From the NCBI GenBank assembly GCA_947631925.1, contig CANRNE010000001.1, positions 1-64,000 on the forward strand: a stretch of 64,000 nucleotides of DNA, written 5' to 3'. The position numbers and the translations under genes are program-made. The notes under the pieces were generated by a model. The model ran no database searches. It had not been told where the DNA came from and worked only from the letters and a program-made list of their open reading frames with translations. The stretch comes from an uncultured Clostridia bacterium. Its GTDB lineage: Bacteria; Bacillota; Clostridia; Christensenellales; Borkfalkiaceae. Below, one piece after another: positions 1-7,224 of this stretch (position 1 is the first letter of the stretch; each line of letters opens with the position of its first letter).

Positions 1-111
1 GATTTGGGAAAATACAGGCAATATGCCGAAAAGGCGTTCGAGGAGTTGGCGGGCTACAAGGCGATTTATGACAGTATACGCAGTCGTCAAAAAGGACAAC
101 ACGATAGATGA
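1..111 (+). CDS. C-terminal end of an unidentified protein (partial)
   Basis: The first 36 codons of the window form an open frame ending in TGA at 109-111. The residues are helical and charged (DLGKYRQYAEKAFEEL...QKGQHDR), which looks like a genuine protein tail, whereas the opposite strand here gives Cys- and Pro-rich nonsense. The gene starts outside the window and the family cannot be named. It converges on the recombinase remnant and overlaps its last recognisable codons (about 83-111), which suggests that one or both ends were trimmed by rearrangement. Confidence 0.45.
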   Translation, partial: DLGKYRQYAEKAFEELAGYKAIYDSIRSRQKGQHDR

Positions 112-572
112 ACGAGTTGAAAAATTCGTTTTTCTCCTCGTCGTTCTGGTATTTCTTCCTCACAAAGTAAATCAGAAACGCTTTTACCGTTTCGTATTGG
201 AGCGGTTGAATTTGCCGTGCCTTTTCCAATGCGATCTTTCCTTCGAGAACATCATTTTGCTGTTCCAAAGCAAGCAGTCTTTCCTTTGTGGACTTCGTAA
301 CGACTCCCTCGGCAATGGCGTTCAGAAAGCCGTTTATGGACTTCTGAACCTGTTGTTGCTCCTTTTCGAGCAGAGTAAGCGAATCGGACTTTGTAATGCT
401 GGTATTGAATTTCTCTACGACCGCCAAGGCAATTTTTTCTATAACCTGAGGTTTTAAGACATAATCTATCGTCTTTTCAAAGACGAGGTTTTCGAGCTTC
501 TCTTTTGTAATATTGCTCTTATTGCATTGCTCCTTGTTCTTCTTTCGGTTAAAACACTTGTAGTATTGCCGT
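83..572 (-). pseudogene. Large serine recombinase, C-terminal remnant
   Basis: Read on the minus strand, the frame gives the second half of a recombinase zinc ribbon (YYKC..RKKNKEQC), a helix containing NLVFEKTIDYVL, a long coiled coil rich in E, Q and K, and the family-typical end (ETVKAFLIYF, then NSFIYRVVLFDD). These features are characteristic of the C-terminal half of Clostridial large serine site-specific recombinases. The catalytic resolvase domain, the DNA-binding recombinase domain and the first zinc-ribbon cysteines are absent: homology stops at about 572 and a stop codon lies at about 601. The frame stays open to base 1, but after about base 83 it no longer resembles the family. 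This is a dead fragment of an integrative element. Confidence 0.7.
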
Positions 573-1682
573 CTATGTTTTGCCACATCGACATTGGATC
601 AAGGTATAAATATGCCTTTTGATCTTGTTTGGATTGATCGGTTTCAACCGTCTCGCCCTTTAAGCGTCAAGAATCTTATTGGTCGAGCCGGGAGATCCAC
701 TTCACTTCCGATATTTGATTTTGGCCAAATAGTCATTAAGGACTCGTCCAAGCAACAATTGCGTAAAATTGTCGAAAACGATATTTTACTTGATGCAGTA
801 TCGCAATTGGATATTACCACCGATCCCAATGATGATTACAAAGAATATAAAGAAGCAATAAAAAATGATCAGTTTTCGGAAGAATTTAACCTTACTTTCG
901 GCGAATTGGAAAGGATCCAAAATGCCGCCAGTGAGTTTTATGTGGAACAAATTTTAACGACCTTATTCGATAAAAATGGAAATCTTATAAATATAACATA
1001 TGACCTTGATGATGATATATACACACGCGTTTTGGGATGTTTTTGTAAGATTTATGAGAATTATTTAAAACGCCCTTTATGCATGGCGGAAAATTATATT
1101 CTGTCTACAGCAATTAAAATAATGCTATGGCGAATAAAAGGAAAAAAATTTAGTCAAATAGTTTGGTTTAGATATTCTTATGCAGCAAGGACTAGAGAAC
1201 GGAACAGGCGAATGTCTTCTGCTAGAACCGAGATTGAAAAAATGCAAGCACAAAAGTACTGTACTTCTCTGCTTGCCAGTCCTATTACCGAATTCGCTAT
1301 GATTCCAAACAAAAATCTTTCGCCTCTGATTTTGACATACAATCAACGTGCTGTTGACGTGGATTACGATCGGGTTATGGTAGATACTTATGACTACATG
1401 GATAAGCTTTTAGGCTTTCGCCTGGGAGATATGTTTTATGCTACTTTTTATAAATTTGGGGAAAAACACTCAAATGAATTATCTACAAAACTAGCAAAGT
1501 ACATTAAATATGGAACCATCGACGAAAAAAGCATCTGGTTATTGCGATATGGCTTTGATTTTGATGATATTGATTGGCTATACGATAAAGTCGTGGCGAT
1601 AGATTCAAAAGGAATAAAATTCAATAATAGTATAGTCGAATTAAATGAAGAGCAAAAGGAAAAAATAACCAAATATATTTAA
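573..1682 (+). pseudogene. SF2 (DEAD/DEAH-type) helicase, C-terminal fragment
   Basis: The frame opens at 564. From about 573 it reads CFATSTLDQGINMPF (motif V) and then NLIGRAGR (motif VI), which identifies the second RecA-like domain of a superfamily 2 helicase. About 330 further residues follow, ending in RYGFDFDDIDWLYDKV. The Walker A/B domain is missing because the sequence turns into recombinase remnant at about 572. The only available initiation codon is a TTG at 594, inside motif V, so no functional helicase is expected. Base composition is much more AT-rich than the core genes, consistent with transfer. Similar helicases occur in phage-defence loci, but the exact family is my inference. 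Confidence 0.65.
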
Positions 1683-1693
1683 CCATATTGAAA

Positions 1694-1818
1694 AACATTC
1701 AAATTGATGGTGAACCGCTTGACATATTGAAAAGAAAAATCATAACCTTGCAGGCAAAAAATCGCGTGCTTTATTCGCCGAAACAATAAACGAAATTTAT
1801 CAGCAAAATTTCAAGTAA
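1694..1818 (+). pseudogene. Frameshifted tail of an unidentified protein
   Basis: Just after the helicase stop, one frame reads NIQIDGEPLDILKRKIITLQAK. At a run of six A (1756-1761) protein-like sequence continues in another frame as SRALFAETINEIYQQNFK, ending at TAA 1816-1818. Joined by a one-base change in the A run, these give a plausible C-terminus. There is no start codon or ribosome-binding site, so this looks like a decayed gene tail. The family was not recognised. Confidence 0.35.
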
Positions 1819-1893
1819 GCAACAACGGAAGAGCCACGCAAATCTGCTTTTCGTATCTGAATAGTTCAAATTCGGATGCCGACGTGCCGCCAG

Positions 1894-1935
1894 ACAAGCC
1901 GCGGCGGGGCACAATGGTGCCCCGCCGCGGCTTGT
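1894..1935. repeat. Long perfect palindrome, left copy
   Basis: Two perfectly complementary 19-nt arms (beginning ACAAGCCGCGGC) surround the loop AATG. A second copy at 3022-3063 has the same length, loop position and flanks. The two differ by one base pair in each arm (C:G here, A:T there), a compensatory change that keeps the stem perfect. No U-tract follows, so it is not a normal intrinsic terminator. The pair brackets the small-RNA array. Confidence 0.85.
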
Positions 1936-2184
1936 ATAAACGAACATGGTGAGGGATTCGAGGGTGGAGGCGCGAGCGAGAGCGAGCGGTTTGCGGACGA
2001 ATTGCAGGACGGCAACCGAGTTCGCCGCAAACTGCACAGCACGGTGTGCTGTGCACCGGGGCGCGCCGCTAAAGGCGCGAATCCCTCACGCTTTGGCGGA
2101 GTCCCTACGCCAATGCGTCATGCAGTTCAAACATCAACACCTGTGCCCCGCCGTGCCGTTTTCTCCGAAAATGGAACCCTTAAA
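1936..2184. other. Non-coding, GC-rich intergenic block with a short hairpin
   Basis: No convincing gene is visible. A perfect hairpin lies at 2033-2055 (arms TGCACAGCAC, loop GGT). A closely related one, sharing CACAGC/GCTGTG, lies in the repeat-rich gap at 35071-35095. The last part (from about 2148) resembles the sequence before the second small-RNA promoter, suggesting that the upstream block was duplicated. Confidence 0.5.
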
Positions 2185-2201
2185 TTTTCTGAAAAAATCT
2201 C

Positions 2202-2230
2202 TTGACTTTGCGCTCGAAGTTACGTATAAT
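2202..2230 (+). promoter_or_regulatory. Sigma-A promoter of small RNA A
   Basis: The -35 box TTGACT (2202-2207) and -10 box TATAAT (2225-2230) are 17 nt apart. The upstream stretch TTAAATTTTCTGAAAAA is shared almost exactly with the promoter of RNA B, which implies duplication or a conserved upstream element. Confidence 0.8.
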
Positions 2231-2235
2231 AATGA

Positions 2236-2317
2236 GTGTGGCGTCGGCGTGTTCCGACCTGACATTTGAAGTCTAACCACACTGAAAGGGTAACATTCTG
2301 TTGCCCTTTATTTATTT
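2236..2317 (+). ncRNA. Putative small RNA A
   Basis: This is the transcript predicted from the promoter ending at 2230. It can fold as a three-way junction: closing stem AGTGTGG (2235-2241) with CCACACT (2277-2283), hairpin GTCGG/CCGAC (2243-2258, loop CGTGTT) and a weak GAC/GTC hairpin (2261-2273). A strong intrinsic terminator follows at 2285-2309 (AAAGGGTAACA paired with TGTTGCCCTTT), then an A/U-rich tail. No start codon with a ribosome-binding site is present, so a non-coding product is likely. I do not recognise the family; the transcription start is inferred from promoter spacing. Confidence 0.65.
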
Positions 2318-2405
2318 CGGTCTTCCCCTTCAGAGATTTTTTTCAGCTCCCATTGATGCAAACAGTATTTGTTTTGTGCAAAAACTTCTCCATGAAAGCT
2401 CTTCC

Positions 2406-2520
2406 TCACAGCTTTCCGTAGCCGTCCTGCGTGCTGTCGGCGATGCCGCGGTAGTACTGCCGCAGTTTCGGCGTCAGAGGCCCGCCGTGCCACCGAAGGA
2501 AACCATTAAATTTTCTGAAA
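2406..2520 (-). pseudogene. C-terminal remnant of an unidentified protein
   Basis: The minus-strand frame reads FNGFLRWHGGPLTPKLRQYY, continues as RGIADSTQDGYGKL, and stops at TGA (plus 2406-2408). The composition is protein-like and GC-rich. No start codon, ribosome-binding site or complete domain is visible, and the 5' end runs into the promoter block of RNA B. It is probably a fragment stranded by rearrangement. I could not assign a family. Confidence 0.35.
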
Positions 2521-2526
2521 AACCTC

Positions 2527-2555
2527 TTGACTTTTCGAGCCTATTTGCTTATAAT
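2527..2555 (+). promoter_or_regulatory. Sigma-A promoter of small RNA B
   Basis: TTGACT (2527-2532) and TATAAT (2550-2555) are separated by 17 nt. The preceding sequence TTAAATTTTCTGAAAAA matches the block before promoter A. Confidence 0.8.
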
Positions 2556-2561
2556 GAATAT

Positions 2562-2641
2562 AGCAGTAGAAATACTGCAGGGAGCTTGTCAGAGTTGGCG
2601 GATCTCAACCGCAGGGCCTGCTCCCTATTTTTTTATTTTTT
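2562..2641 (+). ncRNA. Putative small RNA B
   Basis: The predicted transcript opens with a perfect 6-bp hairpin, GCAGTA/TACTGC, capped by a GAAA tetraloop (2563-2578). It ends with a large terminator stem AGGGAGC (2579-2585) paired with GCTCCCT (2620-2626) and a long U-tract. The 34-nt interior of the terminator stem can form a smaller GCGG/CCGC helix. No ribosome-binding site or reading frame is apparent. The layout (own promoter, compact fold, own terminator) matches RNAs A, C and D although the sequence differs. Confidence 0.65.
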
Positions 2642-2669
2642 CTCCCGCTTCTTTTTTCGTTGCGAATGC

Positions 2670-2698
2670 TTGACACTCTTCTTTCTCCTTGCTATAAT
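2670..2698 (+). promoter_or_regulatory. Sigma-A promoter of small RNA C
   Basis: This is a perfect consensus promoter: TTGACA (2670-2675), 17-nt spacer, TATAAT (2693-2698). Strong transcription is expected. Confidence 0.85.
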
Positions 2699-2704
2699 CA
2701 TTCT

Positions 2705-2815
2705 TGACGACTATAAAGTTGGCAAGGTCCAACAAGGTTGGGTGCGCCGCGAACCCACGAAAAACGATAGTCGACCGTTTTTCTAACCGTCCGCATTTAC
2801 GGGCGGTTATTTTTC
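2705..2815 (+). ncRNA. Putative small RNA C
   Basis: The predicted transcript folds as a clear three-way junction: closing stem CGACTAT (2708-2714) with ATAGTCG (2767-2773), hairpin GTTGG/CCAAC (2718-2733, loop CAAGGT) and hairpin TGGGT/ACCCA (2739-2757). A separate terminator follows (AACCGTCCG 2785-2793 with CGGGCGGTT 2800-2808, then U-rich). The order of stems, and the 5-bp second hairpin with a 6-nt loop, parallel RNA A. There is no credible ORF. The family was not recognised. Confidence 0.7.
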
Positions 2816-2858
2816 TGCGTCTCTTCGGCGAAGAATTTCGAATTTTTTGAGACATTCC

Positions 2859-2887
2859 TTGACTTTCCGCCGGGGACATGGCACAAT
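2859..2887 (+). promoter_or_regulatory. Sigma-A promoter of small RNA D
   Basis: TTGACT (2859-2864) and a weaker -10 box CACAAT (2882-2887) are 17 nt apart. Confidence 0.65.
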
Positions 2888-2892
2888 CATTC

Positions 2893-2962
2893 ATGAAGTC
2901 GGCATCGCTGCGGTGTAACCCGAAGTGCGAAGGAGCTCGTATGGGCACCGACTTCATTTTTT
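2893..2962 (+). ncRNA. Putative small RNA D
   Basis: The closing stem ATGAAGTCGG (2893-2902) pairs perfectly with CCGACTTCAT (2948-2957) and runs straight into a six-U tract, so the outer helix itself serves as terminator. The interior may form two short hairpins (CGC...GCG with inner GGT/ACC, and CGA/TCG), again giving a junction. One ambiguity: AAGGAG followed by ATG at 2941 could start a 22-codon ORF (MGTDFIFYTSF...) ending at about 3009. That ORF would need read-through of the terminator, so I favour the RNA. Confidence 0.6.
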
Positions 2963-3021
2963 ATACTTCTTTCTCGTCTCCTTATCTTCCTCATCGATTT
3001 CGCTTTTAAGATTTCCGCTGG

Positions 3022-3063
3022 ACAAGCCGAGGCGGGGCACAACGGTGCCCCGCCTCGGCTTGT
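3022..3063. repeat. Long perfect palindrome, right copy
   Basis: Two 19-nt arms (beginning ACAAGCCGAGGC) surround the loop AACG. It matches the copy at 1894-1935, including flanks (CCGC..GACAAG before, ATAA after), with a compensatory pair change in the stem. It closes the small-RNA array on the right. Confidence 0.85.
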
Positions 3064-3125
3064 ATAACCAAACCCAAATCACCCCCCAGATCCCCCCGAG
3101 CCAAAAGTAAAAACGCAAAAAATAC

Positions 3126-3154
3126 TTGCATTTTTTGGGGATTGGTAGTATAAT
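3126..3154 (+). promoter_or_regulatory. Sigma-A promoter for the M6 protease gene
   Basis: TTGCAT (3126-3131), 17-nt spacer, TATAAT (3149-3154), located 35 nt before the start codon. Confidence 0.75.
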
Positions 3155-3189
3155 GTTGTGAAATCAAATGCGGAAATCAAAGGAGACAG

Positions 3190-5436
3190 ATGAAAAAGAA
3201 GACCCTGTTTGCGATTTTGGCAATTGTTCTCGCATGCGCCGTGGGACTCGGCGGGTGTGTATTTCAACACAAGTCCGCGGCGTATGAAATCACCCGCACC
3301 CCCGACATGAGCTACTGGCTCGAGGTGGGCGAGGAAGTGGATTTCACGCAATATTTCACCGTAAAGAACGCGGACGGCATGGAAATCAAAGTCACGGAGG
3401 ACATGCTCGATTTGAGCGAAGTTGACCTCACCCACCCCGGCATGTTCGAAGTGACGCTCACCATTGGGGGCAAGAGCATGACCATCGCATTCGCCGTGCG
3501 GGAAGGGGGCGGCGCGGGCGACCTTTCGGATGTTCTCGATGCGTATGCGGACCCCGAGACCCGCAACTTCACCGTCACCGTGTCGATAGTCGGGGACAGC
3601 TACCTCGATGTCTATGACTATGCGGGGCTCAACGTGCGCAACCGCTACGCCTATGATGGTGTGAATTATGTTGATTATCTGGCCTACGACACGACGCTCG
3701 ACTGCTACGAGTTCTACTATCAGAACGACGACGGCACTTACGATGTCTTCGAAGAGGGCTCCACTGACTTCGAGGAATGCTATGCGTTGCTCCAGCTCAT
3801 CGACGTCTCCGTCCTTGCGGACTTCTCCTTCACCTTGGAGGGGGAGAGCTACGTCGCGGAAAATCCCGCCGCCGTCGGCAGCGCCGCGCTCGGCGATTGG
3901 ATGGACGAAGAGGGCGACAGTCTCAGCTGGACGGGCTTCGAACTCACCCTCGCGAACGGCAAAATCTCCAAAGTCGTGGCGACCATGTCGGACGGTACCG
4001 CCTCGCAGTACGTGTTCTCCAACCATGGGAGCGTCTCCTTCACCCTGCCCAACGGCGGCGGCACGACGCCCACGCCCACGCCTTCGGGAATGATGGAGCG
4101 GCAGACTTACAATCCATCCTCCTTCGACAACGGGCGCCTGCAGGACAAACTGGTGTCGGTGGGGGAAGACTCCATCGGACTTCCCTCGACGGGTTCCTAT
4201 CACGCGCTCGTCATTCCCGTACAGTTCCAAGGAGATACGGTCTCTGCGGCACAGCTTGAAAGGCTCGGGATTGCCTTCAACGGCACCGAGGAGCAGACGG
4301 GCTGGGAGAGCGTGAAGACGTATTACCAAAAGTCCTCCTACGGCAAGCTCGACATCACCTTCGACATTCAGGATGTCTATGTGACCCAATACGGGGCCTC
4401 CCATTATGAGCAGTACAGCACGAGCGTCGACTCGGAATTCGGGCGTTACAACCAGACGGGGGAAGAGGTCGTCCTGCTCGAGGCGCTCTCCCATTACGAG
4501 AACGAGCTCGACCTTACGCAGTACGACTTCAACGACGATGGGATGATAGACGCCGTCTATCTCATCTATTCCTCGCCCGTGGACTATCAGGAGGGCGACT
4601 TCTTCTGGGCGTACACGACTTGGTATTTCGGCGACAATACATACGACAACTGCTACCCGTATTATTACTTCTTCGCGGGGTTCGACTTCATGGACGAGAA
4701 CACGGGGCGGAGCCATGTGGGAAGCGACACCTATGACAAGCCCATCGACGGCCTCAAAGTCAACGCCTCGACGTTCATCCACGAGACGGGGCACCTCTTG
4801 GGACTCGACGATTACTATGATTATTATGAAAACGAGGGCAGCAATGAGGGCCTCGGCGGCGCGGACATGATGGATAACACGGTGGGAGACCACGACGTCT
4901 ATTCCAAGACCATGCTCGGCTGGCTCACGCCCACCGTCGTGAATGAGAGCAAGACGGTGACCATCAGAAGCTCCACGGAGAGCGGGGGCGCCCTCTTAAT
5001 CCCCCTCAAGTTCGACAATTCCTACTTCTCGGAGTATCTGCTCATCGACCTCTACACCAATACGGGGCTGAACGCCCTGCATGCGGGGCAGGACGGCTCC
5101 TACCTCTATGACGGGCGGCCCTTCGGGGCGCGCATCTATCACGTCTCCTCGTCCATTGAGACGCCTTACAACGAGGAGGACGAATACGGCTCCTTCACCG
5201 ATTACAACAACTCTACGACCAAGTATTCGCTCATCAAGCTCGTCGAGGCGGACGGCGAGAAGAAATTTGCGTCGTCGGACGGGTATGCCTCCCGCAGCGA
5301 CCTCTTCCAAACGGGCGACAAACTCTCCGAAATCTTCCCCAAGTACACGCGAAACGACGGGAAACTGTTGTGCTTCGACATTTCCTTCGACAGCGTCACG
5401 GCGGATTCCGTCACCGTCACCGTCACATTCTATTGA
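3190..5436 (+). CDS. M6-family zinc metalloprotease lipoprotein
   Basis: This 748-aa protein begins with a lipoprotein signal peptide ending in LGGC (Cys 23), so it should be lipid-anchored on the outer face of the membrane. The zinc-binding motif HETGHLLGLDD (His 531, Glu 532, His 535 and the downstream Gly/Asp) is that of M6 (immune inhibitor A-like) peptidases. The family feature of a Trp/Tyr-rich segment (TYYQKSSYGKLDI) lies upstream, and ADMMD follows as the Met-turn. The N-terminal 300 residues look like beta-rich, Asp/Tyr-rich accessory domains, followed by a TPTPTP linker. ATG 3190 is preceded by AAAGGAGAC. The likely role is extracellular protein degradation; the substrate is unknown. 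It is monocistronic, with its own promoter and terminator. Confidence 0.85.
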   Translation: MKKKTLFAILAIVLACAVGLGGCVFQHKSAAYEITRTPDMSYWLEVGEEVDFTQYFTVKNADGMEIKVTEDMLDLSEVDLTHPGMFEVTLTIGGKSMTIAFAVREGGGAGDLSDVLDAYADPETRNFTVTVSIVGDSYLDVYDYAGLNVRNRYAYDGVNYVDYLAYDTTLDCYEFYYQNDDGTYDVFEEGSTDFEECYALLQLIDVSVLADFSFTLEGESYVAENPAAVGSAALGDWMDEEGDSLSWTGFELTLANGKISKVVATMSDGTASQYVFSNHGSVSFTLPNGGGTTPTPTPSGMMERQTYNPSSFDNGRLQDKLVSVGEDSIGLPSTGSYHALVIPVQFQGDTVSAAQLERLGIAFNGTEEQTGWESVKTYYQKSSYGKLDITFDIQDVYVTQYGASHYEQYSTSVDSEFGRYNQTGEEVVLLEALSHYENELDLTQYDFNDDGMIDAVYLIYSSPVDYQEGDFFWAYTTWYFGDNTYDNCYPYYYFFAGFDFMDENTGRSHVGSDTYDKPIDGLKVNASTFIHETGHLLGLDDYYDYYENEGSNEGLGGADMMDNTVGDHDVYSKTMLGWLTPTVVNESKTVTIRSSTESGGALLIPLKFDNSYFSEYLLIDLYTNTGLNALHAGQDGSYLYDGRPFGARIYHVSSSIETPYNEEDEYGSFTDYNNSTTKYSLIKLVEADGEKKFASSDGYASRSDLFQTGDKLSEIFPKYTRNDGKLLCFDISFDSVTADSVTVTVTFY

Positions 5437-5442
5437 TAGGAG

Positions 5443-5470
5443 TTCGGCGCCCTGCGGGGCGCCGAATTTT
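5443..5470 (+). terminator. Intrinsic terminator after the M6 protease gene
   Basis: Stem TTCGGCGCCC / GGGCGCCGAA with loop TGCG, followed by TTTT. Confidence 0.8.
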
Positions 5471-5494
5471 CACTGACCGAAAAAAGGAGTTCCA

Positions 5495-7219
5495 ATGCTT
5501 GTCTACAGTACCAAACTTTATGTCAAAAAGAGCGTAAAAAGCTACGACATCGAAGAGCTCTTCGTCACATGGCTGCGCGGAAGCAGACATTACGGCTGTA
5601 AAAATCTGACGCTCAAGACGCTCGAGGCGAACGGGAACGTCTATCAAAACGACAAAATCACCTTCACCGTCAAGGGGTATGCGGAGCCGGCGCTTCGCAT
5701 CACCGCCTGCTGTCTCGAAAACATCGACGGCGGGAAGTGGACGGTCTCCTGCATCTTCTATGAGAACAAAAACGGGTCGAATTACATCCTCGTCCAGCAG
5801 GAATTCCAGCCCGAAGAGGGCGGCCGCATGCCGCCGGAGGCCCACCGTCCCTTCCTCGTAAAACTTCTCGCAAACAAGGGCTGGATGGACGAGAGCCGCT
5901 ATCTGTTTGCCGAACAGACTTCGCCTGCGGGGGAGACGGTGCACTATAAAACCGCGGATGCGGAGGATTTCCCCCGTCTTGCGGCATACATCAACGGGGA
6001 GAGCGAGGAGGAACTGCCCCTCGTCTACATCAGCTATCCCTTCAAGGGCCGCCGCGCCCTCCCGCTCGCCTTCATCGAAAAATTGGCAATCGACCTCATC
6101 GGCACGGCGTACGTCGTCGTCGAGCCCAACGACACGGCCTTTGCGGACAAGCTCTCCCTCTGCACGCACAGGCGCAAGGTGTTCCGCGGCTTCGTCGGGG
6201 TGTATTTCCCCAACTGCAAAGAGGACTACATCTTCTACAATCCCGAGCGGCGCGGGAGATGCCTGCATGACTTGCTTCTTCGTGCCGTCTGGCTGCGCGC
6301 GCCCGAGGCAGATATCAACTGGAAGCGGCTTTTAGACGTCTGCGCGGGGGACGAACTTCTCAGCGAACAGGCGGACGTGCTCGAAAAGCTCAAAAGGGAG
6401 CGCATCGAACACGAACAGGCGCTCGCCTTCTACAACGGGCTCAACGAAAGACTCAACAACAGGCGCACCTATTTCGCCTTCCCCGAACTCACCGAGGACA
6501 GGGCGAATGCGGCATTCAAGGAGAGACTGCGCAACCTCATCATCGGCGCCATCGGGACGGGCTGTCACCGCCGCTATTCCGAGGGTTCGCGCGGGGAGAG
6601 CATCGCAAACGCCATTCTCGAGGCCAATCCCAAGACGGAGTACATCCGCGAGGTCTCTTCCTCTCTCAACTTCCCCGCGGTGGGACTTCACAGCACGGAT
6701 GCCGACTTCGACGCCGCCGCCCGCCGCCTCGAGGAGGAAATCGAGGAGAATCGGCGGAAGAACATCAGCTATATCTCGCAGCTTGCCTACTACGAAGACA
6801 CCGTCCCCGCGGAGAATCCCTGCAAGAACATGCTCTTTGCTCCCGCCGAGCGGGAACAGCTCGAGGGGGACTTCGGCGATGCGGTCATCATGTGCCTTCG
6901 GGCGGCGCTCGACACGGGCATCTACGACAGCGAGGAAGAGGAGCTCATCCGCTCTGTGCTCGCGGTCAATCCCCAACATCCCACGGCGGAGAAGCGGATG
7001 GAGGAACTTCGGCGCGTCATCTCGAAGGCGGACAGGGTCTCCGACGTGCGCGCCCTTCTCGAGAAGATGGGACTGCAATTCACCGACTTGGGCGGCGGCC
7101 ATCTGCAGGCGACGTTCGCGGGGAAGAAGTACACCGTGACGTTTGCCGCGACGCCGAGCGACAACCACTCCAACAAAAATTCGGCGGCGGATTTGCTCAA
7201 ACAGATTTCATTGTACTGA
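5495..7219 (+). CDS. Protein of unknown function (574 aa)
   Basis: A strong AAGGAG precedes ATG 5495. The protein has no signal peptide or membrane segment, so it is probably cytosolic. Roughly the first 130 residues look beta-rich. A segment near residues 185-250 (FIEKLAIDLIGTAYVVVEPND...GFVGVYFPN) resembles a conserved core found in uncharacterised bacterial proteins. A helical, charged region (290-400) follows, and a small C-terminal domain (about 520-574) ends in LLKQISLY. No catalytic motif is recognisable. It stands alone between a terminator and a long palindrome, so the context gives no functional clue. A defence or nucleic-acid role is possible but unsupported. Confidence 0.6.
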   Translation: MLVYSTKLYVKKSVKSYDIEELFVTWLRGSRHYGCKNLTLKTLEANGNVYQNDKITFTVKGYAEPALRITACCLENIDGGKWTVSCIFYENKNGSNYILVQQEFQPEEGGRMPPEAHRPFLVKLLANKGWMDESRYLFAEQTSPAGETVHYKTADAEDFPRLAAYINGESEEELPLVYISYPFKGRRALPLAFIEKLAIDLIGTAYVVVEPNDTAFADKLSLCTHRRKVFRGFVGVYFPNCKEDYIFYNPERRGRCLHDLLLRAVWLRAPEADINWKRLLDVCAGDELLSEQADVLEKLKRERIEHEQALAFYNGLNERLNNRRTYFAFPELTEDRANAAFKERLRNLIIGAIGTGCHRRYSEGSRGESIANAILEANPKTEYIREVSSSLNFPAVGLHSTDADFDAAARRLEEEIEENRRKNISYISQLAYYEDTVPAENPCKNMLFAPAEREQLEGDFGDAVIMCLRAALDTGIYDSEEEELIRSVLAVNPQHPTAEKRMEELRRVISKADRVSDVRALLEKMGLQFTDLGGGHLQATFAGKKYTVTFAATPSDNHSNKNSAADLLKQISLY

Positions 7220-7224
7220 ATTCG

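Noticed and set aside
23-457. A plus-strand 144-codon ORF
   Set aside because: It is antisense to the recombinase remnant, which carries recognisable family motifs on the minus strand; the plus translation is hydrophobic nonsense.
1876-2786. Several 60-160 codon ORFs across the small-RNA region
   Set aside because: They cross palindromes, promoters and terminators, are Arg-, Ala- or Phe-rich, and lack ribosome-binding sites.
2705-2815. RNA C as a tRNA-like molecule
   Set aside because: There is a junction of stems, but no 7-bp acceptor with CCA end, no anticodon arm of correct size and no T-loop consensus GGTTCGA.
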